Part shown: piece after piece, positions 46,796-48,996 of the stretch
Position numbering within the stretch: the stretch's first letter is position 1
Layout of the letters: the number at the start of each line of letters is the position of its first letter
Assembly (NCBI GenBank): GCA_903845155.1
Contig: CAIMWN010000215.1
Span: 1 to 48,996 of the forward strand
Length of the DNA: 48,996 nucleotides
Reading direction: 5' to 3'
DNA from: Oligoflexia bacterium
GTDB lineage: Bacteria > Bdellovibrionota > UBA1018 > CAIMNF01
Program-made: the position numbers and the translations under genes
Notes under the pieces: model-generated
What the model was told of the DNA's origin: nothing
Seen by the model: the letters and a program-made list of their open reading frames with translations, nothing else
Database searches by the model: none

Positions 46796-47950
46796 ATGAA
46801 AAATTTAATTTTCCGATTTCGCCTTCCCTTACTTGCGATATTTCTCACCCCTATGATTGGGCTTTCTAGTTTTGCGCGAGGTGACTCCAGTGCAATGAAA
46901 GTGCGTCGGGGTCCGCAGCTTCGGGTAACGGCTGCTCCTGTATCTGTCTTCCCCAAGTACCCTGGACGCGCGCCACAAATACGTCCTGCCCCCGGAAGAC
47001 CTATGTCAGTACCAGCGCCCGCACATATGGCGGTACCGGTGAGGCAAGATTTTAATGGAAATCGGGTTACTGATGATCATCTTCATCGGATTGATTTTGC
47101 AAATCAACGAGCCACTTCCGTGATGAGAAAAGACCCTCATGTTGAGAATCATGTGAATTTTCACAGTGCTGTTTTTGTGGGCACGCTCCATCCCATTTAT
47201 GAAAAGAAAAATGTGCTCATCAATGAACACTTTAGTCATTACCATTCTTTTGTTGTTGAGCATCCACTTGTTTGGGAAGCCTGGCACCGCCATCATTTTT
47301 ATGGTGGCTTTTACTACGGGTTCCATCCGGTACCCGATATTCAGCTCTATTTCTACAATCCTTTGGTGCATTGGTTTTATATTGGAACTTGGGACGATGA
47401 TTATTATCGAACTTGGTATGGACAGGAATATGAAGCCTATCCGAATCTGAATCATCCATTTGACTATTTTGGTGTGTTTTATCCCACCGACAACCTCAGG
47501 CAACTTCTGTTTGGTGTCAGTGCGATGTCTGTAGAAAAACAAGCAAAATTTCGATCTCGTATTTCTACCTTCACACAAGAGTTAACGCAGCAATTAGCCA
47601 ATCAATTGAAATCGCATGTTGTCCTCTCCAAAGGGGATGTAGTGATCACCCATTATGAAATTTTAGGATACGATGATGCAATTGTTTTGGAAGGGTTTGC
47701 GAACTTTCAAACCAAAACTCATAATTTTAAGAGCATGATTAATCTCACCGATAATGGTCCAGTACAGACCGAAGTATTTGTTGCTCCTTCTTCGGAAAAT
47801 CCCCCAAGCCCAGATCAGTTAAAGTCTTTGGATGCGCTGAATGCAACGATTGATACGATTCGTGGCGTGAGCCCTGAGCCTGTGGTCGCTCCAGCACCTA
47901 CTCCGGTCGTAGTGGTGCCTTCTGGCGAAGTCAGTGCGGATCCAAAATGA
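46796..47950 (+). CDS. Exported His/Tyr/Trp-rich protein of unknown function
   Basis: ATG at 46796 (MKNLIFRFRLPLLAIFLTPMIGLSSFA signal peptide); aromatic segment HYHSFVVEHPLVWEAWHRHHFYGGFYYGFHP...DDDYYRTWYGQEYEAYPNLNHPFDYFG. Confidence 0.65.
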   Translation: MKNLIFRFRLPLLAIFLTPMIGLSSFARGDSSAMKVRRGPQLRVTAAPVSVFPKYPGRAPQIRPAPGRPMSVPAPAHMAVPVRQDFNGNRVTDDHLHRIDFANQRATSVMRKDPHVENHVNFHSAVFVGTLHPIYEKKNVLINEHFSHYHSFVVEHPLVWEAWHRHHFYGGFYYGFHPVPDIQLYFYNPLVHWFYIGTWDDDYYRTWYGQEYEAYPNLNHPFDYFGVFYPTDNLRQLLFGVSAMSVEKQAKFRSRISTFTQELTQQLANQLKSHVVLSKGDVVITHYEILGYDDAIVLEGFANFQTKTHNFKSMINLTDNGPVQTEVFVAPSSENPPSPDQLKSLDALNATIDTIRGVSPEPVVAPAPTPVVVVPSGEVSADPK

Positions 47951-48903
47951 TCAAACTTATTCTTACCCTGTTTATCGGGGTTCAAATGATGTCTTTCTGC
48001 GCAGGCGCCGAGGAGGACGTGACGGCACGAATCTCAAACCTCGTTTATTATCCCCACGTGGGAAATTTTTTATTTGCTCCCCAGTTTAGTTTTCCTTTGA
48101 GTAACGAGAAATCAACTACGAAGAACTCAAGTCCCTCCGGCAGTAGAAGCATCGGTTTTAATCAGCTGAATATGAATGTGCAAATGGGCTTGCTCACGGA
48201 TGGCCTTCGTTTGTCGCTTTCTGATACCGAATTATTTCATAGTGAAAGCACCGCGGTGAATTCGAGCGGAGTGAGTTCGGTCACTCAAGCGAGTGGGCCC
48301 TCTGATCCTATCCTTCAAGTTCAATACCGGTTTCATCGGGACAGCGCGAAGGGATGTTATGGAGATGCGGGGATAGCAATGTCTCCTTCGGTAATTACGT
48401 ACCAAGCGGCATCCACCACTCAGGACGGTAACAATGGGCGGGGGTATGGAACGATGACCTTTAATTCAACCGCCTTTTGGTTTCATGAAAACAATGAAGC
48501 TGCATTCACTGCATCGCTCACCCACCAGTTTTCAGGCAATGGGAATGGCACCACCTCCGCAAATTCATATTTGAGAACGGCGACCTGGACGAGTACGTTT
48601 TCTGCTTATGATCGTTATCATTTTACGCCAGATTTTTTCCTACAGTTCCAAGGTGATTTGAATCTTCCCTATTCCTATTCGCAGACCAACTTTCAAGCTC
48701 CTCCCGTAACCACTCAATATCATCTTCCTGTGTATTTTGTTCCTCATTTGGATGTAGGATATTTGATTGAGGAAAATTTCGTCGTCGACGCGATCGTCAC
48801 CTATACCAACTATACCAGCAGTGCTAGTTCTTCATCCTCTGTTGAATTTGCCACTGCGAATCCTGAAACTTCAGTGTCGGTGCGGTTGAAGATTCAAATT
48901 TAA
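47947..48903 (+). CDS. Outer-membrane beta-barrel-like exported protein
   Basis: Signal peptide; alternating strands ending SVSVRLKIQI; overlaps the upstream gene by 4 bp. Confidence 0.6.
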   Translation: MIKLILTLFIGVQMMSFCAGAEEDVTARISNLVYYPHVGNFLFAPQFSFPLSNEKSTTKNSSPSGSRSIGFNQLNMNVQMGLLTDGLRLSLSDTELFHSESTAVNSSGVSSVTQASGPSDPILQVQYRFHRDSAKGCYGDAGIAMSPSVITYQAASTTQDGNNGRGYGTMTFNSTAFWFHENNEAAFTASLTHQFSGNGNGTTSANSYLRTATWTSTFSAYDRYHFTPDFFLQFQGDLNLPYSYSQTNFQAPPVTTQYHLPVYFVPHLDVGYLIEENFVVDAIVTYTNYTSSASSSSSVEFATANPETSVSVRLKIQI

Positions 48904-48906
48904 AAT

Positions 48907-48996
48907 TCAAAGTTTTTCGGCAAGCTTCTTTTCTGCGCTCAGTTGGGTTTTCAAAGGAGGTAAGGCTTCGGGGACAGTCGTATTGGAGCTTGGTTC
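48907..48996 (-). CDS. Partial CDS, C-terminal ~29 codons only, truncated by window edge
   Basis: Minus strand reads EPSSNTTVPEALPPLKTQLSAEKKLAEKL then TGA, open to the window edge. Confidence 0.45.
   Translation of the reverse strand, partial: EPSSNTTVPEALPPLKTQLSAEKKLAEKL

Overview
This 49-kb window is a densely packed bacterial chromosome segment. The gene content suggests a Gram-negative, didermal bacterium: LptD, many signal peptides, lipoproteins and outer-membrane barrels. A Bdellovibrio/delta-like lineage is my guess only. Recognisable housekeeping genes are greB, rsmI, accD, lptD, surE, tyrS, ung and a YraN-family gene. Between them are many secreted or surface proteins of unknown function. 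The dominant feature is a ~12-kb minus-strand gene (about 22904-35068) for a giant putative surface lipoprotein. It has 26 tandem Ig-like modules in strict alternation and a C-terminal array of LamG-like domains. It appears to be translationally linked to a GT-A-like glycosyltransferase and a small, very basic exported protein. My best candidate for an undescribed system is this adhesin/glycosyltransferase/basic-protein operon. Other notable observations: a probable CTG start that restores the giant protein's lipoprotein signal peptide; a long envelope gene interrupted by a single in-frame TAA; an OmpR-family regulator with Asn at the phospho-acceptor position; a signal-peptide-bearing GT-B-like protein; convergent genes whose stop codons overlap in perfect palindromes (in one case both proteins end in TAQ); and two long intergenic palindromes. 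No tRNA, rRNA, CRISPR or transposase gene was recognised. All family calls are from reading motifs by eye, without database searches.
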